34,743 nt of DNA from Bacteroidaceae bacterium. GTDB taxonomy: Bacteria; Bacteroidota; Bacteroidia; Bacteroidales; Bacteroidaceae. Every line of letters begins with the position of its first letter. Position 1 is the stretch's first letter. The notes under the pieces were generated by a model that saw only the letters and a list, made by a program, of their open reading frames with translations, was not told the DNA's origin and did not search any database. This document shows positions 9,484 to 18,329 of this stretch, piece by piece. Location of the stretch: assembly GCA_017467885.1 (NCBI GenBank), contig JAFUKC010000036.1, forward strand, positions 1-34,743, in the 5' to 3' direction. The position numbers were made by a program, and so were the translations under genes.

Positions 9484-10806
9484 ATGTTTGAAAATTTAAG
9501 CGAGCGTTTAGAACGCTCATTTAAGATACTCAAAGGTGAAGGACGCATCACCGAAGTGAATGTGGCCGAAACACTTAAAGACGTACGCAAGGCTCTGCTC
9601 GATGCCGATGTAAACTATAAAGTAGCAAAGACATTCACCGACACAGTCAAGAGCAAGGCTATCGGACAGAATGTATTGACATCGATACAACCGGGGCAAC
9701 TGATGATAAAGATTGTCCACGACGAGTTGACAACATTAATGGGTGGAGAAACAGCAGAGATAAATTACGAAGGACACCCGGCCGTAATTTTGATGTCGGG
9801 ATTGCAAGGTTCGGGTAAAACCACATTCTCGTCGAAACTTGCAAACTATCTTAAAAAGAAAAAGAACCGCAACCCGTTGCTTGCAGCATGCGACGTATAT
9901 CGTCCTGCAGCAATCGACCAGCTTAAGGTATTGGGCGAGCAAATTGGCGTGCCCGTATATAGCGAACCGGAGAACAAAAACCCGGTGGAAATTGCACAGA
10001 ACGCCATAAAAGAGGCAAAACAGAAAGGCCATAATCTTGTAATAATAGATACAGCCGGACGATTGGCTGTGGACGAAGCCATGATGCAGGAGATTGCGGC
10101 CATAAAGAACGCCATCAACCCATCGGAAACACTGTTTGTGGTAGATTCAATGACCGGACAGGACGCTGTAAACACCGCAAAAGAGTTCAATGATCGATTG
10201 GACTTTACAGGTGTTATTCTAACCAAATTAGACGGCGACACACGCGGCGGTGCAGCTCTCTCTATTCGCACAGTAGTAGACAAGCCCATCAAATTCATCG
10301 GTACCGGCGAAAAGATGGAAGCAATAGACATGTTCCACCCCAACCGTATGGCCGACCGTATCCTTGGCATGGGCGACGTTGTATCGCTTGTGGAGCGCGC
10401 ACAAGAACAATTCGACGAGGAAGAAGCCAAGAAATTACAACGCAAACTCGCCCGAAACCAATTCGACTTCAACGACTTCCTTAACCAGATAAATCAAATA
10501 AAGAAGATGGGTAACATCAAGGACCTTATGGCCATGATACCCGGAGTAGGCAAAGCCGTAAAAGACCTTGATATTGATGATAATGCATTCAAAAGCGTTG
10601 AAGCCATCATTCACTCGATGACACCGAAAGAGCGTGCAAACCCCGACACAATAAACACATCGCGTCGCGAGCGTATTGCACGAGGCAGCGGAACAACAAT
10701 ACAGGAGGTAAACCGTCTGATGAAACAGTTTGAACAGATTCGCAAAACGATGAAAACAGTTGCAGGCGGAAAATTCGGTAAAATGATGCCGGGCATGAGA
10801 AGATAA
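9484..10806 (+). CDS. ffh: Signal recognition particle protein Ffh (SRP54)
   Basis: GTPase that binds signal sequences of nascent membrane and secreted proteins together with the 4.5S-type RNA and docks at FtsY. The 440-aa product shows the N domain (1-95), the G domain with P-loop GLQGSGKTT (106-114), DTAGR (189-193) and TKLDGD (247-252), and the methionine-rich M domain at the C-terminus, which ends in GKMMPGMRR. It lies 27 nt downstream of the DUF4831 gene and 27 nt upstream of folD, consistent with one transcript. The SRP RNA gene is not seen nearby. Confidence 0.97.
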   Translation: MFENLSERLERSFKILKGEGRITEVNVAETLKDVRKALLDADVNYKVAKTFTDTVKSKAIGQNVLTSIQPGQLMIKIVHDELTTLMGGETAEINYEGHPAVILMSGLQGSGKTTFSSKLANYLKKKKNRNPLLAACDVYRPAAIDQLKVLGEQIGVPVYSEPENKNPVEIAQNAIKEAKQKGHNLVIIDTAGRLAVDEAMMQEIAAIKNAINPSETLFVVDSMTGQDAVNTAKEFNDRLDFTGVILTKLDGDTRGGAALSIRTVVDKPIKFIGTGEKMEAIDMFHPNRMADRILGMGDVVSLVERAQEQFDEEEAKKLQRKLARNQFDFNDFLNQINQIKKMGNIKDLMAMIPGVGKAVKDLDIDDNAFKSVEAIIHSMTPKERANPDTINTSRRERIARGSGTTIQEVNRLMKQFEQIRKTMKTVAGGKFGKMMPGMRR

Positions 10807-10833
10807 ACCATATAGCAAATTACTATACAGATT

Positions 10834-11712
10834 ATGCAACTTATAGACGGAAAAGCTATTGCAACTGCAATAAAAAAAGAGATTGCCGAAAAGGTCGAGA
10901 AGATTTTGGCAGAGGGCGGGAAACGTCCGCATTTGGCTGCAATCCTTGTGGGACATGATGGCGGCAGTGAAACATACGTTGCCAACAAGGTGCGCGCATG
11001 CGAAGAGTGCGGTTTTACATCCACTCTTATACGTTACGAAGAAGATGTAACCGAGGAGGAATTGCTTAATAAAGTACAGGAACTGAACGAAGACAAAGAT
11101 GTAGACGGATTCATCGTTCAATTGCCCCTGCCCAAACACATCGACGAGCAGAAGGTTACCGAAGCCATCGACTACCGTAAAGACGTAGACGGCTTCCATC
11201 CCATTAACGCCGGACGCTTGTCCATAGGCCTTCCCTGCTATCTGTCGGCTACACCTAACGGAATTTTGGAACTGTTGCGCCGCTACAACATTGAAACAAA
11301 AGGCAAAAAGTGTGTAGTGCTTGGACGTAGCAACATTGTAGGCAAGCCCGTTGCCGGCCTCATGATGCAGAAGCAATATCCGGGTGATGCTACCGTTACA
11401 GTATGCCACAGCCACACATCAAACATTGCCGAGGAGTGTCGTAATGCCGATATAATAATCGCAGCTTTGGGACAACCGCATTTTGTTAAAGCCGAAATGG
11501 TAAAAGAGGGTGCTGTGATAATAGACGTAGGTACAACACGCGTTCCCGATGCAACACGCAAATCGGGATTCCGTCTTTGTGGAGATGTGGACTTCGAGAA
11601 TGTTGCTCCCAAATGTTCATATATCACACCCGTACCCGGCGGTGTAGGCCCCATGACAATTGTTTCGCTAATGAAGAACACCCTTCTGGCGGCAACACAC
11701 GAGATATATTGA
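10834..11712 (+). CDS. folD: Bifunctional methylene-THF dehydrogenase/methenyl-THF cyclohydrolase
   Basis: Cytosolic FolD interconverts 5,10-methylene-THF, 5,10-methenyl-THF and 10-formyl-THF with NADP(H). The 292-aa product has Tyr48 and Lys52 in the YVANK motif (catalytic Tyr/Lys), the substrate segment [11 protein letters not shown], the Rossmann dinucleotide motif [11 protein letters not shown], and the C-terminal family signature [11 protein letters not shown]. It works in the same one-carbon pool as Fhs, encoded at 30189-31850. The TGA stop overlaps a TTG (TTGA, 11709-11712) that I take as the start of the next gene. Confidence 0.97.
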   Translation: MQLIDGKAIATAIKKEIAEKVEKILAEGGKRPHLAAILVGHDGGSETYVANKVRACEECGFTSTLIRYEEDVTEEELLNKVQELNEDKDVDGFIVQLPLPKHIDEQKVTEAIDYRKDVDGFHPINAGRLSIGLPCYLSATPNGILELLRRYNIETKGKKCVVLGRSNIVGKPVAGLMMQKQYPGDATVTVCHSHTSNIAEECRNADIIIAALGQPHFVKAEMVKEGAVIIDVGTTRVPDATRKSGFRLCGDVDFENVAPKCSYITPVPGGVGPMTIVSLMKNTLLAATHEIY

Positions 11713-12824
11713 AAATAAAAGAACCTATAATCATCATAATAATGCTGTTGGCTGCAATAAAAGTTGTTGCCCAACAGCATTTTGTTTCACCAATATCGCG
11801 TATAGACATTCTGTTTGCCGGCGACCTGATGCAACACGAAAGCCAACTTAATGCAGCCAAGCAGAATGATGGCACATACAGCTACTCGCCTTGCTACAAC
11901 CATATACGAGAGGAAGTAAGCATGGCAGATATTGCCATTGCCAACCTTGAGACCACAATTGGCAGTACACGTTACGGCGGATATCCATCGTTTTGCGCAC
12001 CCGACAGTTTTTTGTATGCGGCAAAAGGTGCCGGATTCGATGTACTGCTGTTTGCAAACAACCATTGCCTCGACCGCGGAAAACGAGGAGCAGAACATAC
12101 ACTGAACATGATGGACTCGTTGGGTATAATACACTGTGGAGTATATCGCGACAGCATCGACAGAAACAGACGTTACCCGCTTATGCTGCAAAAGAACGGA
12201 TTCAGAATTGCACTTTTGAACTACACCTATGGTACAAACGGAATAGTATCCACACCACCTATGATTGTAAATTACATCGACAAAGATGTAATGAAAAAAG
12301 ATATAGCAAAGGCAAAAGCAATGCATCCCGACGCCATAATAGCATGCATGCATTGGGGAGAAGAATACATAAGCCTGCCACCGACACACATAAAACAGCT
12401 TGCACAATGGCTGATAGATGAAGGAGTGGACCATGTGATTGGCGGACATCCGCACGTGCTGCAACCGATGTTGACCCAAAAGAACAAAGAGTATCCCAAA
12501 CAACATGCCATTGTTTATTCACTTGGGAATCTTATTTCGGGAATGTATGCACGCGGACGCGACGGTGGAGCACTTGCCAAATTGCAACTGAAGAAATTCT
12601 GTGGAATAACAAAACTCGAGAAACTGCAATACACCCTCACATGGGTGGCACGCCCCAATCGTGACAATGTTGAGAATTTCATTATACTGCCTGCCGCCAC
12701 CCCACCATTTTTGCCTAACAGCGGAAGCCGTCACAAACTCGATGAGTTTGTGACAGACAGCCGCATGCTGTTCAAAAAATATAACAGCGACAACATCGAA
12801 GAATATTATTTAAACAAAAGATAA
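11709..12824 (+). CDS. CapA-family (PGA_cap) periplasmic phosphoesterase-like protein
   Basis: Member of the CapA/poly-gamma-glutamate-synthesis-associated family with a calcineurin-like metallophosphoesterase fold; the real substrate in Bacteroidales is not known. Signature segments are [12 protein letters not shown] near the N-terminus, [27 protein letters not shown] and GGHPHVLQP, which supply Asp, Asn/Glu and His ligands. I chose the TTG at 11709 over the in-frame ATGs at 11577 and 11613, which lie inside folD, and the ATG at 11742. The TTG gives a complete signal peptide (KIKE, then [16 protein letters not shown]) and a 4-nt overlap with the folD stop. The product is then 371 aa. A perfect 11-bp inverted repeat lies in the coding sequence at 12730-12754. 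Confidence 0.85.
   Translation: MKIKEPIIIIIMLLAAIKVVAQQHFVSPISRIDILFAGDLMQHESQLNAAKQNDGTYSYSPCYNHIREEVSMADIAIANLETTIGSTRYGGYPSFCAPDSFLYAAKGAGFDVLLFANNHCLDRGKRGAEHTLNMMDSLGIIHCGVYRDSIDRNRRYPLMLQKNGFRIALLNYTYGTNGIVSTPPMIVNYIDKDVMKKDIAKAKAMHPDAIIACMHWGEEYISLPPTHIKQLAQWLIDEGVDHVIGGHPHVLQPMLTQKNKEYPKQHAIVYSLGNLISGMYARGRDGGALAKLQLKKFCGITKLEKLQYTLTWVARPNRDNVENFIILPAATPPFLPNSGSRHKLDEFVTDSRMLFKKYNSDNIEEYYLNKR
12730..12754. repeat. Perfect 11-bp inverted repeat inside capA
   Basis: GTCACAAACTC (12730-12740), loop GAT, GAGTTTGTGAC (12744-12754). It lies about 70 bp before the end of the CapA-family gene and is not followed by a T-run, so it is not a standard terminator. In RNA it would be a stable hairpin. 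Confidence 0.7.
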
Positions 12825-12853
12825 AAAGCCGAACAAAAAAGTGAAATAATGGC

Positions 12854-12883
12854 AATGTTTTTCCAAAGATTAAATTAATTTTG
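12854..12883 (+). promoter_or_regulatory. Candidate hpt-adk promoter
   Basis: TAATTTTG (12876-12883) is a full match to the Bacteroides -7 box TAnnTTTG and is followed by CA. The -33 box is weak (AATG at 12854-12857, 18 bp upstream). It lies about 50 nt before the hpt start, in the 112-bp gap after the CapA-family gene. Confidence 0.55.
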
Positions 12884-12936
12884 CAACGGTTTATTATAAT
12901 GGCATAATATGCTGCCATTAACAAAATAGAGCAAAA

Positions 12937-13473
12937 ATGTCAACAATTAAAATTCACGACAAGCAATTTAAATTATCTATCCCGCAGGAAGATATTGAGA
13001 AAGAGATTATAAGAGTATCCGAGGCCATCAATCGCGACTATAAAGGGAAACGCCCCATTCTGTTGGGTGTACTTAACGGTTGCTTTATGTTCGCATCAAA
13101 ACTTATGCAGCATCTTACAATAGAGTGCGAAATCTCATTCGTAAAGCTCTCATCGTATCAAGGAACAGCCACCACCGGTGTTATAAAAGAGGTTATAGGC
13201 CTATCGGAATCGTTGACCGGACGTGATGTAATAATCGTTGAGGATATTGTGGACACCGGCCTCACCATGCAACGTATGATGGAGAGCCTTGGAACACGCG
13301 AACCCGCATCTATAGAAATTGCATCGTTGTTTTTAAAACCGGAGCGTCTGCAGGTTCCCGTAAATGTAAAATACAGCGCATTTACAATTCCCGATCGTTT
13401 CATCGTCGGATACGGGTTGGATTATGACGGTCTGGGACGCAACCTACCAAACATATACGATGTAGTAGAATAA
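12937..13473 (+). CDS. hpt: Hypoxanthine phosphoribosyltransferase
   Basis: Purine salvage enzyme that converts hypoxanthine (and usually guanine) plus PRPP to IMP/GMP in the cytosol. The 178-aa product has the PRPP-binding signature VEDIVDTGLTM (Glu102-Asp103 start the acidic pair), the upstream LNGCFMFA loop, and the base-binding C-terminal segment FIVGYGLDYDGLGRNLP. Length is typical. The adenylate kinase gene starts 21 nt downstream, forming a small purine-nucleotide operon. Confidence 0.95.
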   Translation: MSTIKIHDKQFKLSIPQEDIEKEIIRVSEAINRDYKGKRPILLGVLNGCFMFASKLMQHLTIECEISFVKLSSYQGTATTGVIKEVIGLSESLTGRDVIIVEDIVDTGLTMQRMMESLGTREPASIEIASLFLKPERLQVPVNVKYSAFTIPDRFIVGYGLDYDGLGRNLPNIYDVVE

Positions 13474-13494
13474 ACAATAATTTAAAATAACAGA

Positions 13495-14067
13495 ATGCTT
13501 AATATAGTAATATTCGGAGCCCCCGGTTCGGGCAAAGGTACACAAAGCGAAAGAATCGTGGAGAAGTACGGATTGAACCACATATCTACAGGCGACGTTC
13601 TGCGTGCCGAGATTAAGACAGGAAGCAAGCTTGGTAAATTGGCACAAAGTTTCATCGACAACGGACAACTTATTCCCGATGATTTGATGGTTGATATTCT
13701 TGCTGCAAAATTGGACAACCTTACAAATCGCAAAGGTGTTATATTCGATGGATTCCCTCGTACAATCAAACAAGCCGAATCACTAAAAAAATTGCTTAAT
13801 AAACGAGGTGAAGATGTCACAGCAATGATAGAACTCGATGTCCCCGAGGAGGAACTTATGACACGCCTTATTAAACGAGGTGAAGAATCGGGCAGAGCCG
13901 ATGACAACGAAGAGACAATCAAGAAACGTCTTATTGTATACAACGAGCAGACAGCTCCATTGAAAGACTGGTACAAGAACGATGGCAAACATTGTTACAT
14001 CAACGGGCTTGGCGAATTAGACCGCATATTCAGCGATATTGTTGCGGCTATCGACAGTAAGATGTAA
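13495..14067 (+). CDS. adk: Adenylate kinase
   Basis: Catalyses ATP + AMP = 2 ADP. The 190-aa product has the P-loop GAPGSGKGT (8-16), the AMP-binding segments STGDVLRAEI and FDGFPRT, and a short lid (around GRADDNEETIKKRL) with no zinc-binding cysteines, so it is the short-lid form. It is co-directional with hpt, 21 nt upstream. A hairpin with a T-run follows at 14087-14127. Confidence 0.96.
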   Translation: MLNIVIFGAPGSGKGTQSERIVEKYGLNHISTGDVLRAEIKTGSKLGKLAQSFIDNGQLIPDDLMVDILAAKLDNLTNRKGVIFDGFPRTIKQAESLKKLLNKRGEDVTAMIELDVPEEELMTRLIKRGEESGRADDNEETIKKRLIVYNEQTAPLKDWYKNDGKHCYINGLGELDRIFSDIVAAIDSKM

Positions 14068-14086
14068 TATACACTTGAAAATATAT

Positions 14087-14127
14087 TAGGAGCACATCGA
14101 CAAACAATCGGTGTCTCCTATTTTTTT
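14087..14127 (+). terminator. Terminator between adk and obg
   Basis: TAGGAG-CAC-ATCGA pairs with TCGGTGT-CTCCTA (14087-14120) with one bulge, followed by TTTTTTT (14121-14127). It lies in the 75-bp gap after adk and ends 16 nt before the obg start, so obg transcription would need read-through or a promoter overlapping this stretch. Confidence 0.7.
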
Positions 14128-14142
14128 ATAAAGAAACAGATT

Positions 14143-15300
14143 ATGGCAGAATCGAACTTCATAGACTACGTAAAAATAATATGCCGCTCGGGACGTGGAG
14201 GACGTGGTATGGCACACCTGCACAGGGCAAAATATCTGCCGAACGGCGGGCCCGATGGTGGAGACGGAGGCAAAGGAGGTGATATAATATTGCGTGGCAA
14301 CCGTAATTATTGGACACTGTTGCACCTCAAATACCAACGCCATGTTTTTGCCGGTAACGGACAAAACGGCGGTGTCAATCGCAGTACCGGCGCCGATGGC
14401 GAAAGCAAAATAATAGATGTACCATGTGGCACCGTTGCTTACAATGCCGAAACGGGTGAATTTTTGTGCGATGTAATGGATGACGGACAAGAAGTTGTGT
14501 TGCTTAAAGGCGGCCGTGGAGGCCTTGGCAACGTACACTTTGCAACCCCCACACGACAGGCGCCACGCTTTGCCCAACCGGGTGAACCCATGCAAGAACT
14601 TGCCGTAACATTGGAACTGAAGTTGCTGGCCGATGTAGGATTGGTTGGTTTCCCCAACGCCGGCAAGTCGACTCTTCTTTCATCGGTATCTGCAGCCAAG
14701 CCAAAGATTGCAAACTATCCGTTCACCACACTCGAACCGAATTTAGGTATTGTATCCTATCGTGACGGAAAATCGTTTGTCATGGCCGATATTCCCGGTA
14801 TTATTGAGGGAGCAAGCAAAGGCAAAGGATTGGGATTAAGATTCCTGCGACACATAGAACGCAATTCTCTGCTACTGTTTATGGTACCGGCCGACACCGA
14901 TGACATTAAGAAAGAGTATGAGGTTTTGCTGAACGAACTTGCAACATTTAACCCCGAGATGTTGGATAAACAACGTGTGCTTGCAATAACGAAGTGCGAC
15001 CTGATTGATGAAGAACTCAAAAGCTTGCTCTCGGAGCACTTGCCCGAAGATATACCACACATCTTTATCTCGGCTGCAACAGGAGAGGGAATATCCGAAC
15101 TGAAAGATATTCTTTGGAGCGAGCTGAACAGCGAAGAAAACCGTTTGGCAGCCGTAAAAAGAGAGGAACTCGTTCATCGCAATTACGACCGCAGGATGCT
15201 TGAAGGTGATTTTGCCGATTGGGAAGACGAGGAATACGAAGCTATGGACGACGAAGAATACGACTTCAACTACGACGAAGCCGATTGGGAAGAAGAATAA
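14143..15300 (+). CDS. obg: GTPase Obg (CgtA)
   Basis: Essential GTPase that binds the 50S subunit late in assembly and links ribosome maturation to (p)ppGpp. The 385-aa product has the glycine-rich Obg fold (1-158, many GG repeats), then the G domain with G1 GFPNAGKST (169-177), TTLEP, DIPG (216-219), a TKCD version of the usual NKxD (283-286) and SAATG. The last 30 residues are very acidic and rich in Asp, Glu, Tyr and Trp, a variable extension seen in Obg proteins. It converges with the secG operon across a shared hairpin. Confidence 0.96.
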   Translation: MAESNFIDYVKIICRSGRGGRGMAHLHRAKYLPNGGPDGGDGGKGGDIILRGNRNYWTLLHLKYQRHVFAGNGQNGGVNRSTGADGESKIIDVPCGTVAYNAETGEFLCDVMDDGQEVVLLKGGRGGLGNVHFATPTRQAPRFAQPGEPMQELAVTLELKLLADVGLVGFPNAGKSTLLSSVSAAKPKIANYPFTTLEPNLGIVSYRDGKSFVMADIPGIIEGASKGKGLGLRFLRHIERNSLLLFMVPADTDDIKKEYEVLLNELATFNPEMLDKQRVLAITKCDLIDEELKSLLSEHLPEDIPHIFISAATGEGISELKDILWSELNSEENRLAAVKREELVHRNYDRRMLEGDFADWEDEEYEAMDDEEYDFNYDEADWEEE

Positions 15301-15317
15301 ACGACATAAAAAAACTT

Positions 15318-15361
15318 ATCATAAAAAAGACACTTCCACAAAGAAGTGTCTTTTTTATGAT
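15318..15361. terminator. Bidirectional terminator between obg and secG
   Basis: Perfect 19-bp arms (15318-15336 and 15343-15361) enclose the loop CACAAA. The core GACACTTC/GAAGTGTC is flanked by A6/T6, giving a T-run on either strand, so it should stop both the obg and the secG transcripts. Confidence 0.92.
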
Positions 15362-15383
15362 AATATAAATCTTGGATTATTTA

Positions 15384-15743
15384 TCAATTAGCAGGTGTCT
15401 CGGCCGGAGCCGCAGGTGCCTCAACGGGAGCAACCTCTTGTACATCCTGAGTAAAATCGGGAGCTGTCATAGGATTCGCCTGCATCTCTGTCTGCAAACG
15501 GCTGTGCTCTGCACTTATTGTTTCGGGTACAAAACGTGTTGCAATAATGCTCATGACAACAATGAAACCGGCAAGCGACCATGTTGCTTTCTCAAGGAAA
15601 TCGGTTGTTTTTCTTACACCCATAATCTGGTTCGATGAAGCAAAGCCCGAAGCAAGGCCACCGCCCTTTGAGTTCTGAATCAATACTATAAAGCACATCA
15701 GCACTGCTGCCAACACGATCAAAATAATACTAAGTAAATACAT
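15384..15743 (-). CDS. secG: Preprotein translocase subunit SecG
   Basis: Small membrane partner of SecY and SecE in the Sec translocon. The 119-aa product has two transmembrane helices (about 2-22 and 52-72) joined by the typical loop IQNSKGGGLASGF. It carries a longer Pro/Ala/Glu-rich cytosolic or periplasmic tail, common in Bacteroidales. It is the last gene of the minus-strand operon: 30 nt separate it from the TPR gene. Confidence 0.93.
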   Translation of the reverse strand: MYLLSIILIVLAAVLMCFIVLIQNSKGGGLASGFASSNQIMGVRKTTDFLEKATWSLAGFIVVMSIIATRFVPETISAEHSRLQTEMQANPMTAPDFTQDVQEVAPVEAPAAPAETPAN

Positions 15744-15773
15744 CTTAAAAATATTTATTAAAAAATTTATACT

Positions 15774-16484
15774 CTAACCTTTCTTGGAAAATTTAACTAC
15801 TTTTTCCAAAAATCTTATTTGGTCTGCAAAGTAACGATTTTTATTCGGATATTCCAAACATAATCGTTTAATAATTTCGAGGGCCTTATCATATTTTTGT
15901 TGCTTAATATAAATATTAGCAAGCGTTTCTGTAAAGAAGGAGGTCTCGGGCAGCAGTTCCTCTTCATCGTTAACCGGCTGAAGTAAATGTTCCGTTTCGG
16001 CATCGGAAGAGAGCTGCAACGATATCTTCTCGTTGCCCGACGCAAGAAAGTCATCTATCAGTTCCTGACTGCGCAGACGCGGCGACTCCTCAACCGGCAA
16101 AGCATCTTCAAGATATGCCGATACATAATCCACAGCAGCGGCACCTTCGGCCTCGAGTGAGAGTTTTTCGGCAGGCAAAGTATCGAGAAATGCATTTATA
16201 AGACTCATTGTACGGTCGACTGATATATCATCCTTATCTTCCTCGATAATAGGAGCACCATAACCCTCCATCAGTTCGAATAACACACGACGGTTTTTAA
16301 GATATAGTGCCGCTTTTCGTAACTCTTTGCCAAATTCAATATCATGCAACAGATAAAGATTCCTCAACATAAGCACACGCGCCGCATCAAAACAGGGATA
16401 TTTGGCTAAAACCATACGCAGTTCGTACAGCGTATCCCGGTTCAGCCTTTCGGGATGCAATATGTATGATGATAGATTCTGCAT
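15774..16484 (-). CDS. TPR-containing protein of the lptE-secG operon, function unknown
   Basis: 236-aa soluble protein with no signal peptide or membrane segment. The N-terminal half is helical, with a PCFDAARVLMLRNL segment. The middle (about 75-165) is acidic and low-complexity. A C-terminal TPR-like pair (about 185-225) contains FFTETLANIYIKQQKYDKALEI. I do not know a function. It sits 5 nt downstream of the LptE-like gene and 30 nt upstream of secG, so a role in envelope export is possible but only inferred from position. Confidence 0.8.
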   Translation of the reverse strand: MQNLSSYILHPERLNRDTLYELRMVLAKYPCFDAARVLMLRNLYLLHDIEFGKELRKAALYLKNRRVLFELMEGYGAPIIEEDKDDISVDRTMSLINAFLDTLPAEKLSLEAEGAAAVDYVSAYLEDALPVEESPRLRSQELIDDFLASGNEKISLQLSSDAETEHLLQPVNDEEELLPETSFFTETLANIYIKQQKYDKALEIIKRLCLEYPNKNRYFADQIRFLEKVVKFSKKG

Positions 16485-16489
16485 GAGAA

Positions 16490-17017
16490 TTACCAGTTGG
16501 CTACAGCAGCATTAAATATAGACTCCACAATCTCGTTTATCATTTGTGTAACCAGCTCTTCTTGAACAGAATCGAGCGATTGTGTTGCATCGAAATCACG
16601 TGTGGCCGAGAATGTGCGTTCGAAATCCTCTTCATGTTTCTTATTGTTCGTAAACCTTACGTTTACCGTCATCTTAAGTTGAACCATCGCAGAGTATCCG
16701 CCCGATGAAATCGACTTATTGAATTGATCGTATGCCGTAATTTCACCGGCAAGTTGCAAATCTCCTCCCCTCTGTACCTGCTGCAACTTTGTCTGCTGAA
16801 TAAACACATCACTCAAACGTTCGTTCAACATAGTTGCCATGGGCGCCCACTGGTATGCTGCACGATTTTGAAATGTCTCCAAAGAGATTGTTTTCACAAG
16901 GCTGTAGTCGATTGATGCACCGGTAAGTTTATAGCTTACCTTACAACCGGCAACAAGCATAAGCAGCAACAGTGGCAGAACGATTGCCAAACTCTTTATT
17001 TTTCTATTCAATGCCAT
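16490..17017 (-). CDS. lptE: LptE-like outer-membrane lipoprotein
   Basis: Predicted lipoprotein of the LptE/LPS-assembly family, which plugs the LptD barrel and helps place lipopolysaccharide in the outer leaflet. The 175-aa product has an N-terminal hydrophobic signal ending in the lipobox LVAGC (Cys25), then a compact alpha/beta fold of about 150 residues with VKTISLETFQNRA near the start and a helical C-terminus. Sequence conservation in this family is low, so the assignment leans on lipobox, length and operon position. The start overlaps the end of the upstream activator gene by 14 nt. Confidence 0.75.
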   Translation of the reverse strand: MALNRKIKSLAIVLPLLLLMLVAGCKVSYKLTGASIDYSLVKTISLETFQNRAAYQWAPMATMLNERLSDVFIQQTKLQQVQRGGDLQLAGEITAYDQFNKSISSGGYSAMVQLKMTVNVRFTNNKKHEEDFERTFSATRDFDATQSLDSVQEELVTQMINEIVESIFNAAVANW

Positions 17018-18233
17018 ATTCCTTTATCTTTCTGTATAGTGTTCGTTCCGAAATTTCCAACTCGCGTGCAGCATCGCGTCTTTTGCCATGATGACGTTCC
17101 AAAGCCTGAATAATGGCTTTACGTTCCATATCATCGAGAGTCATAGCCTCTTCAACGTATTCACTGCTGTCTACTACCGTATGCGACAAATCATTGACAG
17201 GCGTTGCTATATGTATAGTAGGCTGAACAGTGTGCTGAACTACCGGAATTGGATGTGCTTCGTACAAGGAGACGTTGTCGCCCGAAACAGAATGACCGGC
17301 CATAAGTTCCTTCACCTGACGACGCAATTCGGTTACATCGCGACGCAAATCAAACAATACACTATATAATATCTCCCTTTCACTTTCAAAACTCTTTCCA
17401 CCCCCACCATTCGAACCAAACAATGTGGGAAGATTTGTCTTTGGCTGTTCGGGAAGATAACGTTTCATCGTCTCGGCATTTACCTCACGATTAAGTTCCA
17501 GAATAGATATTTGCTCGGCCACATTTTTCAGCTGACGGATATTCCCGGGCCAAGAATATTCCATGATAGCACGTTTTGCCGATTCGTCGAGTTGCACCTT
17601 GGGTACATTATACCTTGTTGAAAAATCCATGACGAATTTTTTAAACAGCAGAACAACATCTTCACCACGTTTACACAAGGGCGGAACGTTTATTGGCACC
17701 GTACTTAAACGGTAATAGAGATCCTCACGAAAACGGCCGTTGCTGACAGCTTCGGGAAGATTAACATTTGTTGCACACACAATACGGACATTCGTTTTCT
17801 CAACTTTCGATGAACCGACACGAATATACTCTCCATTCTCGAGTACACGCAACAGACGTGCCTGCGTCGACAAAGGCAACTCACCCACTTCGTCAAGGAA
17901 TATCGTTCCACCGTCGGCCTCACTGAAATACCCCTTACGTTCACTGATGGCATCGGTGAAAGCACCCTTCACATGACCGAATAACTCCGAATCGATGGTA
18001 CCTTCGGGAATTGCACCACAGTTCACCGCAAAATATTTATTATGTTTCCTGACGCTGTTTGTATGTATTATTTGCGGGAAAAACTCCTTTCCTACACCAC
18101 TCTCACCTGTAATGAGCACTGTTAAATCGGTATGTGCCACCTGAATTGCAATATCTATGGCACGCATCAGTTCCAAATCATTTCCAATGATTCCAAACTG
18201 CTGTTTCACCCGCTGAATTTCTGATATCTCCAT
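17004..18233 (-). CDS. Sigma-54-type AAA+ transcriptional activator
   Basis: Bacterial enhancer-binding protein of 409 aa without an N-terminal receiver or sensor domain. The AAA+ core has Walker A GESGVGKE (43-50), Walker B GGTIFLDEVGEL (108-119) and arginine-finger region FREDLYYRL (168-176). Loop 1, normally GAFTGA, reads GAFTDA (90-95). A Gly/Ser-rich linker and a coiled-coil-like segment (about 280-315) lead to a Fis-type helix-turn-helix at 375-409 (RDAARELEISERTLYRKIKE). It is first in the operon with lptE, the TPR gene and secG. With no sensory domain, activity must be controlled by level, partner proteins or the linker. Confidence 0.9.
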   Translation of the reverse strand: MEISEIQRVKQQFGIIGNDLELMRAIDIAIQVAHTDLTVLITGESGVGKEFFPQIIHTNSVRKHNKYFAVNCGAIPEGTIDSELFGHVKGAFTDAISERKGYFSEADGGTIFLDEVGELPLSTQARLLRVLENGEYIRVGSSKVEKTNVRIVCATNVNLPEAVSNGRFREDLYYRLSTVPINVPPLCKRGEDVVLLFKKFVMDFSTRYNVPKVQLDESAKRAIMEYSWPGNIRQLKNVAEQISILELNREVNAETMKRYLPEQPKTNLPTLFGSNGGGGKSFESEREILYSVLFDLRRDVTELRRQVKELMAGHSVSGDNVSLYEAHPIPVVQHTVQPTIHIATPVNDLSHTVVDSSEYVEEAMTLDDMERKAIIQALERHHGKRRDAARELEISERTLYRKIKEYGIE

Positions 18234-18250
18234 AGCCGAATAATTTCTGA

Positions 18251-18281
18251 CAAAATTACCGAATTTTATTTAATTATCACC
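18251..18281 (-). promoter_or_regulatory. Candidate promoter of the activator-lptE-secG operon
   Basis: On the minus strand TAATTTTG (18258-18251) fully matches the -7 box TAnnTTTG. GGTG (18281-18278) lies 19 bp upstream as a partial -33 box. The predicted leader is short, about 10 nt. Confidence 0.5.
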
Positions 18282-18295
18282 TGTTACAGATAAAT

Positions 18296-18316
18296 AATTG
18301 CAACGACACTGCAATT
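18296..18316 (-). terminator. Weak candidate terminator after the SLC13-type permease
   Basis: AATTGCA (18296-18302) and TGCAATT (18310-18316) form a 7-bp stem with a 7-nt loop, starting 14 nt beyond the permease stop on the minus strand. The following sequence is AT-rich but lacks a solid T-run. Confidence 0.35.
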
Positions 18317-18329
18317 TTGGCACATTTCA

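Noticed and set aside
10435-11415. 326-codon open frame antisense to ffh and folD
   Set aside because: It spans two well-conserved genes in another frame and its translation shows no family motif.
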